A stretch of DNA of 64,000 bases from Costus lasius (taxonomy: Eukaryota > Streptophyta > Magnoliopsida > Zingiberales > Costaceae): positions 34,549,565 to 34,613,564 of the forward strand of contig CM050451.1 of NCBI GenBank assembly GCA_027563935.2, written 5' to 3'. A model generated the notes under the pieces. The model had not been told where the DNA came from. It was given only the letters and a program-made list of their open reading frames with translations, and did no database searches. Within the stretch, counting starts at the first letter, position 1. Each line of letters begins with the position of its first letter. Shown in pieces: positions 11,875 through 23,039 of this stretch. The position numbers and the translations under genes were made by a program.

Positions 11875-13555
11875 TGTTGGGGTATGCCCTTAAGGCTAAT
11901 GTTTGAGGCCTTGGGATTGTATCAGTATCATGTATAAACTCTTAAGTTTATAAAGGCAATGGTTGTTATTCAGTTTGTTACATCATCTGCTGCAATATGT
12001 ATACTTCTGAATAATGTCTCAATGCTGTTCAGCTAGGCTGACATGCTATATGTCCTTAGTCGAGATATCTTGGTGAACATGAGACAGCCTTGATATGATT
12101 GAGACTAATATGTGTTCTAATCTTATAGGATGCTTCGAGCATGGAATAAGATGTAGACTCATGGGTACATTGGTTGTACTGGACAGACCCTACTAGGATA
12201 TTCAATTGCTTGTCACAATGTGAATAATCCTTGTATGCAACAAGTGGCACATTTCCTCTGACTTGAGATCACTTGTGTTTCTAAATGATGGTTGTCATTG
12301 TTTTGAGGTAGTTCAATATCATTTGAAACATAATGGTTATAGACTATCTTGGATAATGATCATGAGTCAGGTTAGGGCACTAGTGATAGATATAGGATTG
12401 CCATCTCCTTGATTGGAGTGTGATGTTCTAAAGGGGCCCCCCTGGATGAGATGATTGAGAAAGTGTATGGCCATACCCAGATGACTGTGATCATCTGATC
12501 TAATCATGTTCATCATATTGGAGTTACAGGCTTGACTAGCTTGTCCAATAAGAACATCCAGTGGCAAAGGAAACTTGTATGCCTTGTGAGTAGATTCACA
12601 CTTGTGCTGTGGTTTGGGTGTAGTCTTGGAAGACTCTTTCCTTTATATCGGGAGACAGTGATGTGTTGCTAGATACCCCTCACTGATCATGATAACGTAA
12701 GTTATCATTACCGACATTTAAAGGAAACCCTCAGGGTCGCACAATTTGATGATATGGCTTACTTAAGTCAGATCGTGTGGACTGAATTGTTTGGGTTCAG
12801 TTTAAAAGGGATTTAATCTCTGATTATAAGTGAGATCTGGTCTGATCATGTTTGATTGATTAGGGCTTGAGATCGGTAAGCTTTGATCGAGAGAATGGAT
12901 GTTAGATCGGTGAGATCAGCAGCATCAGAGATGAGCGGTTAGATTTGGAACCATTGGGTCCAATTAGATCTAGACCATGACTTGGGCTATTTTGGTTTGG
13001 TCTTTGAACCAACCTTATTAGAACCGGTTCACTTAGGTGAACGCTTGGTTCAAAGAGAGTGGCGTATGCGATCGGTTCACTTGATGTAAACGCTTGATCG
13101 CATGAGAGTTGAAGGTGAGTTTATGGCTTGCTATTTTTAGAAACCACGCCCCACGTTCAATGTGAACGTTACTCTCGTCGCTCCTCTTCGCTCTTGTTCT
13201 CGTGTGGCTTGTGTCAACGAGAGATAGAGAAGAATTCGGCCAAGGAGAATTCGCCAAGCAACTCATCTCATCTTCCCTCACGGATCGAGACCTCTTGGAG
13301 CCTTGCTAGCACAAGGAGTACCAAGGGAGTAGGCGACTTCTTCATCTAGTGTGCACATCCTTTGGAGGAGATCCTCTCGCTCTCTCTTCTTCCAAATCGC
13401 CATCCAAGCGAAATGGCTATGGTATGAATCCAATCTTTATGAAGTTGATCATGTGTTCTTGCTAATGATCTTATGAAACCCTTGATTCCACATGAAATTT
13501 TATTTGCGCCACTTATTGGGTTTCGCCCCCCCCCCCTCTAGAAAGGGGTCTTACA
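11875..13555 (+). repeat. 3' LTR of Copia A1
   Basis: 1681 bp, near-identical to 4460-6141, followed by GAATG. Scattered C/T and G/A differences from the 5' LTR are visible. Short ORFs repeated in both LTRs are not genes. Confidence 0.95.
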
Positions 13556-13560
13556 GAATG

Positions 13561-15629
13561 TAGCTGAATATATACTAAAGCTCAAAACCCTCTACCATAG
13601 GACTAGAGAAGCTCCTAGGGTTATGCTTAACCGGTTTAGAGATGGTCTTAGCTTTGAGATTAAGAGAGGTCTCACCTACTACCCCATATACACAATAGAA
13701 GATGCTTTTCAAATAGCTAGTGAGGTGGAGCAAAATCTTAAGAGATTCTATAAAAGGAAAATTGATCGTCCAAGATCCAAAGCCCCTAAGGTAGTCAATC
13801 AAACCATGGAGCTCAATCAAGCCTTAGAACCAAAGCTACCTTCCCAAAGCCAATCTCAAATCAAGTCTAGGGAACCCATTGAAGACTTACCTCCATGTCA
13901 AATCATGTTGTTCCTAAAACCTAAACAAGAACTCAACCAACTTAGGGAAAACTCTCTTGACATCCACATAGGTCATACTAAGTCCACACCTTTAAGATCA
14001 ATCTCACCTAAGCCTATAGAAGAACTTGAACCCAATCATATTAGGCTAGACTTAGTGGAAGCTATCATACCCTTAGTGACCTGTGAGACTAGTTTGCCTC
14101 ACCCTTTAGAGCTCCCATGTTTAGATCAAGTGCTTGAACCATGTGAACCTACTCTTCATGACATAGGGCAAACTTTAGAGAACTCTTCAATAGGTTGTGA
14201 ACACTTAGGTTCCAAGCCACCTGACCTTAGTGAAAGTTTAGATGAGCCTCTAGACACTTTAGAAATCCATCACCTTCAATTAGAGGACCATCACACTTTA
14301 GGCTTGACTCAACCTAAGTTGGAACCTTTCACTATGGATGATCTGCCTAAGTATCTTACACAACCATATTTAGAGATTAAGGTAGACATACCATCTTGTC
14401 TAGGCCCTTCTTTGACCACTTTTGAGCCATCTAGCACTAAACTTTACAACTTAGGCCTAAACCCACCCCTAGAGCCAAAACTTTTAGAAATAGAGGATCC
14501 TTCACCTTTAGATATCAACCAACATGAGTTAAGATCCCTTACTTTGCCTAAGATGGAACCCATGCTAGATCCTTTTGCCATTGACCAAGATCCTAAGTCT
14601 CTAACATTAGGAGAACCTCAACTTCAAGGCTTAGAAGACTTGATCTTTGATCCAATGACCCATGAAACATATCTATTAGGTCTTGCCACCCACACTCCTA
14701 AGCCACATTTAGGACCAATTGAACATGGGCTTATAACCCACGACTCTAGGGTTGGCCCTACTCATGTTGACCCCATAGGGACTGACCTATATCAACCTTC
14801 CCCTTATGACATGATAGAACTCCCCCAGTTTAGCTTTTAGTATCTTACTCCAGATATGGGAGAGCCATTTCTTTTTTCCTTAGGAAGTCCAATCCTACAG
14901 GCGCCCCTCACCCTTCTTGAGTTAGACATTAGCTCACCTGAATATGATGTAGGATTCACTTTAGATCCTCTTGAGATTCCCATGCTAGGATATGATTTAG
15001 AACCTAACTTGTATGAGTTGACAACATCATCCATCTCTCCTTTAGACCTTGAGTCTTGCTTTGAGGAGCCTAGCCTTAGTACTCCAGGGTTAAAGAAAAT
15101 TGAATTGAATAATGATTTGCTTTCCCTACCAGAACTTGAACACTTTGATTTTGTTATACCTGAATCTTTTAGTAGGCCTGTATACCACAAACATACTAAT
15201 GAATATGGCCGAGAAAGGACATTCTGTGTAGGAGACCATGAATTTAAGGAGCATGAAGATTGGGATGAAGAGATTGATTGCTGTGATGCTGTTGACACTG
15301 ATTTTTGGACCCCCATCACTTTTGGTGTGGATAACTTCATATTGCATAAGCATCATTCCACCCCATACTATGACCCCACTTGTGAGCATATGATTGAGTC
15401 CATCCTTGAGGACCAAACCCATTTCACCCGTGATGAGGTTGAGTTACTCTACTTAGTTGGATATGACCATGGTGAAGAGGGTTGGCTCCCCGAGGAAGAA
15501 CTCACCCTTACTACCTCAAAGCTCATCATGGATAAGGACAATTCTTCGGAGGAGAATTTTTCTCACTCGGGGAGAGCTGATGTGGGGAGGAGACATGACC
15601 CACGGAAATACAAATGGAGTTTAAGGTAA
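13561..15629 (+). pseudogene. Gypsy element 1 ORF: gag end, unknown Leu/Pro/Glu-rich region, integrase end and CR-like tail
   Basis: This continues the frame from 4333-4459; the whole would be about 731 codons with one internal TAG (14838-14840). First comes the capsid end (to about 13790; VMLNRFRDGLSFEIKRG against ILSRFKNGLRSDIKRA in element 2). Then follow roughly 450 residues of low-complexity, acidic, Leu/Pro/Glu-rich sequence with LEP and LGL motifs and no recognisable domain (about 13795-15195). From 15201, RERTFCVGD and following match the integrase C-terminal REKVFSVGD of element 2. From about 15405, EDQTHFTRDEVEL...GWLPEEEL matches the tail of element 2 and runs 52 bp into the 3' LTR. 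Protease, RT, RNase H and integrase core are absent. Function of the middle region is unknown. Confidence 0.72.
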
Positions 15630-17879
15630 CCCTAGCTAGGGCACCTAAATTTCCATCTCTTGCATTGCATGCATCTTTAAGTTAGATTTTCATTCCTTGC
15701 ATTGCATGCATCCTTTAAGTTAGATCTCCTAGCATAACTTGCATCATGTGGTAGGTTAGATCCACCCTCAAATTACACCAAGTAGTTACATTCGCTAGGA
15801 TCCGCCACTTATGTATGGTAGGTTAGTTCATGCTAATGATGTAATAGATTAGTTTGATCCAATTTTGAGCTCAAGTCAAGCCCAAGACAAGTATGGAAGC
15901 GCCTATGACCATTCAGCCCCTTTGGTGAAGCACCCTCTACAAAGTTACTCAAAGATCCACCATCCTAGTTGGCTACCAAGTGCAGCCTCTCCCTTTGTTC
16001 CAACCGCCACTTTCCCCTTGAGGAGAGGGAGACAAGACCAGCAATTCATCAGCCATTCCAGCAACTATATCGGGAAGAATTTCAGCCAACATTACAAAAG
16101 GATAGTCTCCAAGCACCTTCTCCATGTACAAGACCATGCAGCTCCAAACTTGGTAAGTTTCCTTCATTCGGTTCCCAAGAAGACATCAGCACTTAATGGA
16201 AGATGTCAGCCCCCTTCAGCACTCAATCGTCCATAGCTGGCGACCCTTCCATTTGGGAAAGACTTCAAATCAAGACTCAAAGCAAATCAGCCATTTGGGG
16301 AAAGGGAATCACTCCTCATCAATGCGCCTGCATCATCCAGTTTTCTTTATGTAACGACTAGTATGAGTGCCGAAACTTGTTTCCTTGCTTTGCTTTGGCT
16401 TTATAACCTTGTAACCTCTTGGGTGAAATCAGAGTTGAATATTTTGAAAAAAATCATGAAGTGTGTCTTCTAATGGTGTGTGTCACCTCAACTCTCCTCC
16501 TCTACCTTTCTATGGATTTGGAAGTTCTATCCTGATGAATTAAATCTTCACGCGCTTCTCGTCGCTGCCATTTCATCAACATCGTGCTGCCAACCCAGGA
16601 GGCGGATCGAGCTGAAACTTCAGCCACGTCTCCTCCTCTTCCGGTCGAACATACAACCTGAACGATCTCCCCATCCGACGGCTGGATCGCCGGATCGAGA
16701 GATTTCTAGTGTCGCTCCAGCTTTGCGCCCCTGTTTCCGCCTCCTCCCACTATTCGACGTTGATCTCCTCTGACCATCCACTGCTTGCTCCCAAACTCTA
16801 GCCACAAGTCCGCCCTAACCCGAGGAGCCTCCAGGTGTAGTAGGTTGGAGTTTTGAGCCGTGTCCGATGATCGCCGGCAACCCCGGCTCCGTCCCTCGTT
16901 ATCCCCTGTTTCAGTCAGAAATAGGGTAGCGCTGACGCCACCTGTTCCCCGATGCCGAGCGGCGGCCGCCGTCCGCTGAACCCCGACAAACAGCTTCATC
17001 GACCTGCCTCCTCGCACCCTACAATCACCGCCAGTCGACGGCGCCACCGGAGGAGGCTCACCGCCCAAACCAGTTCGCCTCTGCTCCTGATCTTGCTCAT
17101 CACCAACGCCTGTCTCCTCCCTGCAGCCTCAAGTTCTACTGGCCATCCTTCCCCTCGCCTCTACAGCCACCAATGACGTCGTAGCTGTTGTTCCGGCAAT
17201 CCCTGCCAGCTGACGGGAGCCAAACAACCTCACGCGTGAAACTTCCTAGCTCAGTAACGTTACATGGTTCAGCCTCTTGTTCTCTGAGAGTCAGCTAAGT
17301 CTCTAATTTTTGTGTTTCTTTCTTATTCCTTCAAGAGCATCTTACTACACCCTTGCTTGATTATTGTAGGATTATGGCGCTTGAAATGGGGGTTCATCTT
17401 GGCGCAAGTTGTCCCTCTCTCTAAATAGTTTAGTCTATTCTTTGTTAGGCAAGAGAACTAGGAGGCCTAACCTCCCTCTTGAAGTTTAGCTTGTAAAGAC
17501 ATTTAACCTTCTATCACTCACTCACCTACACATGTGTGGGATGCTGTAATGCCATGGATGTAAGCTCATAGGGCCCTACTTCGTGTTGTTCCACCATTGG
17601 ACCGGTGAAGAACGGGAAGGTTGGCCCTTCCATTCTCAAGGGCCGCAAGATGAGCATTCTTTACAATTTCGCCATTTATCGCATTCCTAGAATTGTATGT
17701 ATAGATTTACCGCTTTCCTAGAACAGCGTGTTTAATTTTGATTTTCTTATTATAAAATTACAAAAAAAAAACTATGGTGCAAAAGTGTTAGTTTAAATGG
17801 ATTTTCATAGCTATATCCTAAATAGCAAATGTTTTCAAAATACGTTGTTTGAATGCTTGCATGATTCCCACCCCCATCA
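15578..17879 (+). repeat. 3' LTR of Gypsy element 1
   Basis: 2302 bp, the pair of 1843-4142, preceded by the purine tract CTCGGGGAGAGC (15566-15577) and followed by the duplication GGAAA. It contains the second copy of the GC-rich block (about 16495-17215). Confidence 0.93.
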
Positions 17880-17884
17880 GGAAA

Positions 17885-18790
17885 TCTTTGATGTCTCGGG
17901 GTTTGAATACATGGGTCCTTTCCCCTCATCATGTGGGAATAATTATATATTGGTTGCTGTTGACTATATCTCTAAATGGGTGGAAGCTTCAGCTGAGTCC
18001 ACTAATGATGCTAAGGCGGTGGCTAAGATACTCAAAAGAACTATATTCCCACGATTTGGAGTTCCTCGTGTGCTTATCAGTGATGTAGGGTCCTATTTCC
18101 TGAATTAGAAGCTTGCATCTTTTCTCAGAAAGTACAAAGTTAATCATCGGGTGGCCACACCGTACTATCCCCAAACTAGTGGTTAGGTTGATGAGTCTAA
18201 CAGGGAAATTAAGAACATCTTGCCGAAGACAGTTTCTACCTCAAGGACCGACTAGGCTCTCAAGCTAGATGATGCCTTATGGGCAATAGGATAGCGTTTA
18301 AGACACCCTTGGGGATGTCTCCATTTCAACTCATTTATGGAAAATTTTATCACTTGCTAGTTGAGATGGAACATAGAGCCTATTGGGCCATTAAATTGCT
18401 GAACTTTAATTTATAGAGTCCAGGGGAAAGAAGAAAGCTACAGTTAAATGAGTTGGATGAGATTCGTGCTTCAGCTTATGAGAATGTTAGAATCTAAAAG
18501 GAGAGGACCAAGAGATGGCATGATAAGCACATTGTCCAGAAGCACTTTCAAGAGGGGGAGCAGGTTCTTTTGTTTAATTATTGATTAAAACTATTTCCAG
18601 GGAAACTCAAAACTAGATGGTCAGGAACTTTTGTGGTCAAAAAGGTATTTCCCTATGGTGCTATCAAGCTATAGAGTGAGCGAACTAGGAGCTTCAAGGT
18701 TAATGGGTAGTGCCATCATGCGCAAGATCCTGTAGAGATGGGAGTCACCATCAAAATCTCTGACCCATTACCTGAGAACTAATATTTAGA
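17885..18790 (+). pseudogene. Athila-type integrase remnant, downstream fragment
   Basis: The reading frame resumes with [16 protein letters not shown] and [16 protein letters not shown], the catalytic core of Athila Gypsy integrase. Further recognisable blocks are VATPYYPQTSG, LKLDDALWA and KRWHDKHIVQ (the last read across frames), ending near SFKVNG. Stops (18106, 18184 and later) and frameshifts make it non-coding. After it, AAATAAGCACTTCTTGG followed by a GTAACGCAAG-like stretch resembles the short conserved non-coding motif that follows integrase in Athila elements. It is the oldest recognisable element in this half. Confidence 0.8.
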
Positions 18791-19156
18791 CATTGGTCCA
18801 TAAATAAGCACTTCTTGGAAAGTAACGCAAGGACTTTCATTCTTTTAGTTGTATTTGTGTGGACAATTTTTATTCTTGTTTTTGTTATTATTATTTAGAG
18901 GTGTGTCATAGCAAGTTTTCTTATATTTTATTCACTAAAGAGCATCTATTTGACTGTTGCTATCTTTGATATTTTTTAGGAAATTATTTGCCAATTACCG
19001 AAGCGAACTCGACCGAGCCATGATCACCATCACGGTCATGATTGCTTCACAGAAGGTAGGCATAGCTTGCCAAAGCAGTCATAGGCGGTGCATGTTAACC
19101 TTCACGACCGTGATCTTGGATGACCAGATTTTTGACAAGCTTGTCATGGCCTGGGT
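18791..19156. other. Unassigned DNA after the Athila remnant
   Basis: AT-rich, with a pyrimidine-rich stretch ending in TTTTTTAG at about 18979. This could be the region where Athila elements carry their env-like gene. I recognise no reading frame. Confidence 0.4.
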
Positions 19157-20365
19157 GATGTAGTAGGACCTTCATCGACAACTCCAGAACAAGAGAAACA
19201 TGGCCATTATGGGGAGTTCCCACTAGACAATGTTCCACCTCCCCTAAAAAGTTCAAAGGGGCCCGACGCAATCACGATAAGGCTACCTCAGCATTCTAGT
19301 CAACCACCAGAGTGGTACATGAGCGTCATCAGTCCATTATCCGTCCACATGGAGGTATTGTTATCCATGTGCATGGAACCCCGGCCACCTGAAGACCTGG
19401 TCAACGATTGCTACCGCAACTAGTTGACCAACACAGCCCAAGAACAAGCTAGCATAGAGATGAATCAGCCCACCATCAGCAAATTCTGTTGTTTCATCGC
19501 CGCATGGTCCAATATGGTTGGACGGCCCAATGGTAACCTAGAAGGCCCAGCCCAGCCTAGAAGGCCCAACCCATGTGCCCAGCTTCAGATTCCCTCATCT
19601 ACTTTAGTTGGTAATGGTTAGTATGAGTTAGTTAATGCTTGCATCAGCATGCTTGCATCAGTAGCATCTTCACTGCTTTTAGTTAGTTAGAGTACGTAAT
19701 CATGCATGTGGTGTGTTATTTCCTAGTTATGCTTGTGGTGTGTTATTCCCTAGTTATGCTTGTGGTGTGATATTCCCTCCCTTACTCTATAAAAGAGAGT
19801 TGGAGTTTAGTTTGTTCCTTAGCTTTCTTGTGTGATAGGAGCTCACTTCGGAGAGGTTAGAGTGTGGAGCAAGGTGTATGATCCTTGGCTCAGTCTCGAT
19901 TCCTCACCTACCGGTTGTAATCGTCTTTCATTTCCAAGAAGTAAATCGCACCGCCGGTGTGTCAGGTTCGCCTATTTTTGGATTTTCATTGTGTTGTTCT
20001 TACTTGATTTCCTAACCCACAGGCATCCATACGTCAAAGACGTGAACATTCCTTGGCTTTTGTGTGATTGCAGGTTCATAGGCACGCGAGCTGAGTTGCC
20101 GCTAAATCCACTGCCCTTATTGTCGTGTTGTGCTTAAATCACTCGCTAAGAGAGGTTAGTGAGTTTCATTTGTGTAGTTGGGTGTTATTGGTTTTCTTCG
20201 TCGTCTGTGTTGCCTCGAAACACATTCATCACCATCTTTCGCATTATTTCTCGCTGGTTTTCTCGTTTCTCATTTTCCGACATGCTTTTACTTCCCTCGT
20301 CTCAAGACCCTCTCACATTTTCTGATCATCGTCTAATGACCAACCCACCTATAGTAGCTGCATCA
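19157..20365 (+). repeat. Putative 5' LTR of an older Gypsy element
   Basis: A possible TG start (TGATGTAGTAGG at 19157) and an end CATCA at 20365 enclose about 1.2 kb. It includes a short tandem run (GTGGTGTGTTATTCCCTAG repeated near 19708-19775) and a TATA-like CTCTATAAAAGAG near 19787. TTTGTATCAGAGGAG at 20369, a degenerate Met-tRNA primer site, follows directly. No second LTR is visible; it would lie beyond Copia B, outside the window. The left border is a guess. Confidence 0.35.
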
Positions 20366-20485
20366 AATTTTGTATCAGAGGAGTTGTGCATTCAATTCTT
20401 ATTGTTCGCACGGTCAAACTCCGTTGCATCTTCATATTTCCGCATGCTTTTAGCATTTGCATTTTGAGTCATACGTTGTTTGTGC

Positions 20486-20915
20486 ATGATGACTACGAGG
20501 TCACAAACCATGTCCCAGTTACCTGATTCCCAAGTGTTCGACCTACCCACAAAAGTATCTAAGGACTAGGTTGGTTTGAATGACACCCTCTCATCGCGAT
20601 TAGATAAAATGGGAGACTTTTGTCACCACCTTAGCCGACTACTCACGAAGTCCATGGATCAACTCACGGCTTCTCTCAAGGGCATGAGTGATCGCCTCGA
20701 GTCTATAGAGTGTAGAACCCGAGTTCTGACCGACCCCTCCCCGCCAACCTTCTGACCTCCGACTAGGGAGCTACCCCCCTTAACCCAACCCATTAGGCGT
20801 AGCCCCTATGAGGAATAACCGGTTCCTGAGGATGAACCGTTTGACGAGGATGACGTGTGGGCCACACGAGGGCCCCAAACCCAAACCCGTTATGGTCAAA
20901 ACCGGATGGATAATG
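20486..20915 (+). pseudogene. gag remnant (N-terminus) of an older Gypsy element
   Basis: The frame starts MTTRSQTMSQ (ATG at 20489, with another at 20486), similar in style and position to MATRSGAPYG at the start of gag in CRM-like element 2. It continues through KMGDFCHHLSRLL and an acidic DEPFDEDDVWATRG segment. In-frame stops (for example TAG near 20564) show decay. It is cut by Copia B at 20916. Confidence 0.5.
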
Positions 20916-21349
20916 TGTTGGTGTATATGCCCTGCAGACCAATGTATGGACATGGTCAGGCATTGTTTAAATGTACTTCGATAGAATTAATGAAATTGAT
21001 ATAATCAATAAAGGCATGGTCGTTATTATGCAGATTGCTTTACCTGCGTTGATGTATTGAATTGCATAGATAATGTCCCAGGAGTTTGGATTGGATCCAT
21101 TCTCATAAGTAATCCCCGGTCAAGGTGCCTTAGCCGATATGGGACAGCTTTGGTGCATGTGAGACTAGTGTATGGGCTGGTTAGGTGCGGGGCACAGTAA
21201 CGCAGACATACAGGTGCATTGAATGCACTGGAGTGATCCACCGTGAGGATTGACTTGTCTAGTCAACAAGTCAATCTCACATGCAAGAGGTTTGCATTGA
21301 TCCTTAGACTTGAGGTATTCATGTCTAGATATGATGATGGGTATGTTTT
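20916..21349 (+). repeat. 5' LTR of Copia B, first piece
   Basis: This matches 58502-58935 of the 3' LTR. It is interrupted by the solo LTR at GTTTT and resumes at 23040. Confidence 0.93.
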
Positions 21350-23034
21350 TGTTGGAGTATGCCCTTAAGGCTAATGTTTGAGGCCTTGGGATTGTAACAG
21401 TATCATGTATAAACTCTTTTGTTTATAAAGGCAATGGTTGTTATTCAGTTTGTTACCTTGTCTGCTGTAATAAGTGTACTTCTGAATAATGTCTCAAAGC
21501 TGTTCAGCTAGGTTGACATGCTATATGTCCTTAGTCGAGATATCTTGGTGAACATGAGACAGCCTTGATATGATTGAGACTAATATGTGTTCTAATCTTA
21601 TAGGATGCTCCGAGCATGGAATAAGATGTAGACTCATGGGTACATTGGATGTACTGGACAGACCCTACTAGGATATTCAATTGCTTGTCACAATGTGAAT
21701 AATCCTTGTTTGCACTAAGTGGCACATGTCCTCTGACTTGAGATCACTTGTGTTTCTAAATGATGATTGTCATTGTTTTGAGGTAGTTCAATATCATTTG
21801 AAATATAATGGTTATAGACTATCTTGGATAATGATCATGAGTTAGGTTGGGACACTAGTGATAGATATAGGATTGCCGTCTCCTTGTTGAAGGAGTGTGA
21901 TGTTCTATAGGGGCCCCCTAGATGAGATGATTGAGAAAGTGTATGGCCATACCCAGGTGACTATGTTCATCTGATCTAATCATGCTCATCGTATTGGAGT
22001 TACAAGCTTGACCCGCTTGTCCAATAAGAACATCCAGTGGCAAAGGATACATGCATGCCTTGTGAAGTTGATTCACACTTGTGCTGTGGTTTGGGTGTAG
22101 TCTTGGAAGACTCTTTCCTTTATATCGGGAGACAGTGATGTGTTGCTAGATACCTCTCACTGATCGTCATAACGTAAGTTATCGTTACCGACATTTAAAG
22201 GAAACCCTCAGGGTCGCACAATTTGATGATATGGCTTACTTAAGTCAGATCGTGTGGACTGAATTGTTTTGGTTCAGTTGAAAGGGATTTAACCTCTGAT
22301 TGTAAGTGAGATCTGGTCTGATCATGTTTGATTGATTAGGGCTTGAGATCGGTAAGCTTCGATCGAGAGTGTGGATGCTAGATCGGTGAGATCAAGAGCA
22401 TCAAGAGATGATCGGTTAGATCTTGAACCATTTGGTTCAAGGGAGATCTAGACCATGGCTTGGCTTGGTTCGATTTGGTCTTTGGACCAATTGAAATTGG
22501 ACCAACTTCAATTGAACCGGTTCACATATGTGAACGCATGGTTCAATTAAGTTTGCGTTTTGGATTAGTTCAAAGCCATGAACGCATGGCTTCATGACTT
22601 TCCTTTTATGGAAGTCTTGTAACGCCAAAACGCATATGCTTGCCTCAACGGCTCTAATCTTTGGAGCTCTCTCGTGTGTGGCTTGGAGCTTAGACGAAGA
22701 GGAAGAAGAGAGCTTTCGGCCAAGGGAGATATCATCTCATCTTTCTTTTTCCAACGATCAAGGACCCTTTGAAGCGCTTTGCTAGCACAAAGGATTCAAA
22801 GGAGCAAGCCATCTTCATTGTTGTGTGCGTCACCTTTGGAGAAGAAGCATTCGACTCTTTGCTTCCAAGGCTCCATCCACCCATGGCTATGGTGAGATCT
22901 TCTCATGATCTTTCAATTAAAACAAAGTTGATTATATAGAACATGCGATCCTATAGAAACCCTAATTCCGCCCATGCAAGTATTTTGATTTGCGCATGCT
23001 TAGGGTTTCGCTCCCCCTTGAAGGGGACCCAACA
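21350..23034 (+). repeat. Solo LTR of the Copia A family
   Basis: 1685 bp starting TGTTGGAGTATGCCC and ending GGACCCAACA, flanked by GTTTT on both sides (21345-21349, 23035-23039). The uninterrupted sequence is seen in the Copia B 3' LTR near 58933. No internal region or second LTR is present, so this is the product of LTR-LTR recombination. It diverges from the A1/A2 LTRs in its second half, so it belongs to a different subfamily. Confidence 0.95.
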
Positions 23035-23039
23035 GTTTT

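Larger units (their letters stand above)
4460..13555 (+). mobile_element. Copia A1, Angela-like LTR retrotransposon, defective
   Basis: A complete 9096-bp element with LTRs of 1682 and 1681 bp and the target duplication GAATG (4455-4459 and 13556-13560). The LTRs start TGTTGGGGTATGCCC and end TTACA. The long LTRs, TGTTGG...ATGCCC start and gene order gag-PR-IN-RT-RH fit the Angela/BARE group of Ty1-copia; the clade is inferred. By eye about a dozen differences separate the LTRs. It disrupts the gag frame of Gypsy element 1. Confidence 0.95.
1843..17879 (+). mobile_element. Gypsy element 1: non-autonomous CRM-like LTR retrotransposon, split by Copia A1
   Basis: LTRs of 2300 bp (1843-4142) and 2302 bp (15578-17879) are flanked by the 5-bp duplication GGAAA (1838-1842 and 17880-17884). 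Without the nested Copia it is about 6.9 kb. A Met-tRNA primer site follows the 5' LTR and a purine tract precedes the 3' LTR. Its LTRs share blocks at both ends with those of CRM-like element 2, and its protein keeps gag and the C-terminal tail of that element but no protease, RT, RNase H or integrase core. It must therefore have depended on enzymes from another element. The LTRs differ at many positions by eye, so it is older than most other elements here. Confidence 0.88.

Noticed and set aside
19424..19621. Host gene fragment near 19240-19620
   Set aside because: The frame has stops, no recognisable domain, and the context is entirely transposon DNA.
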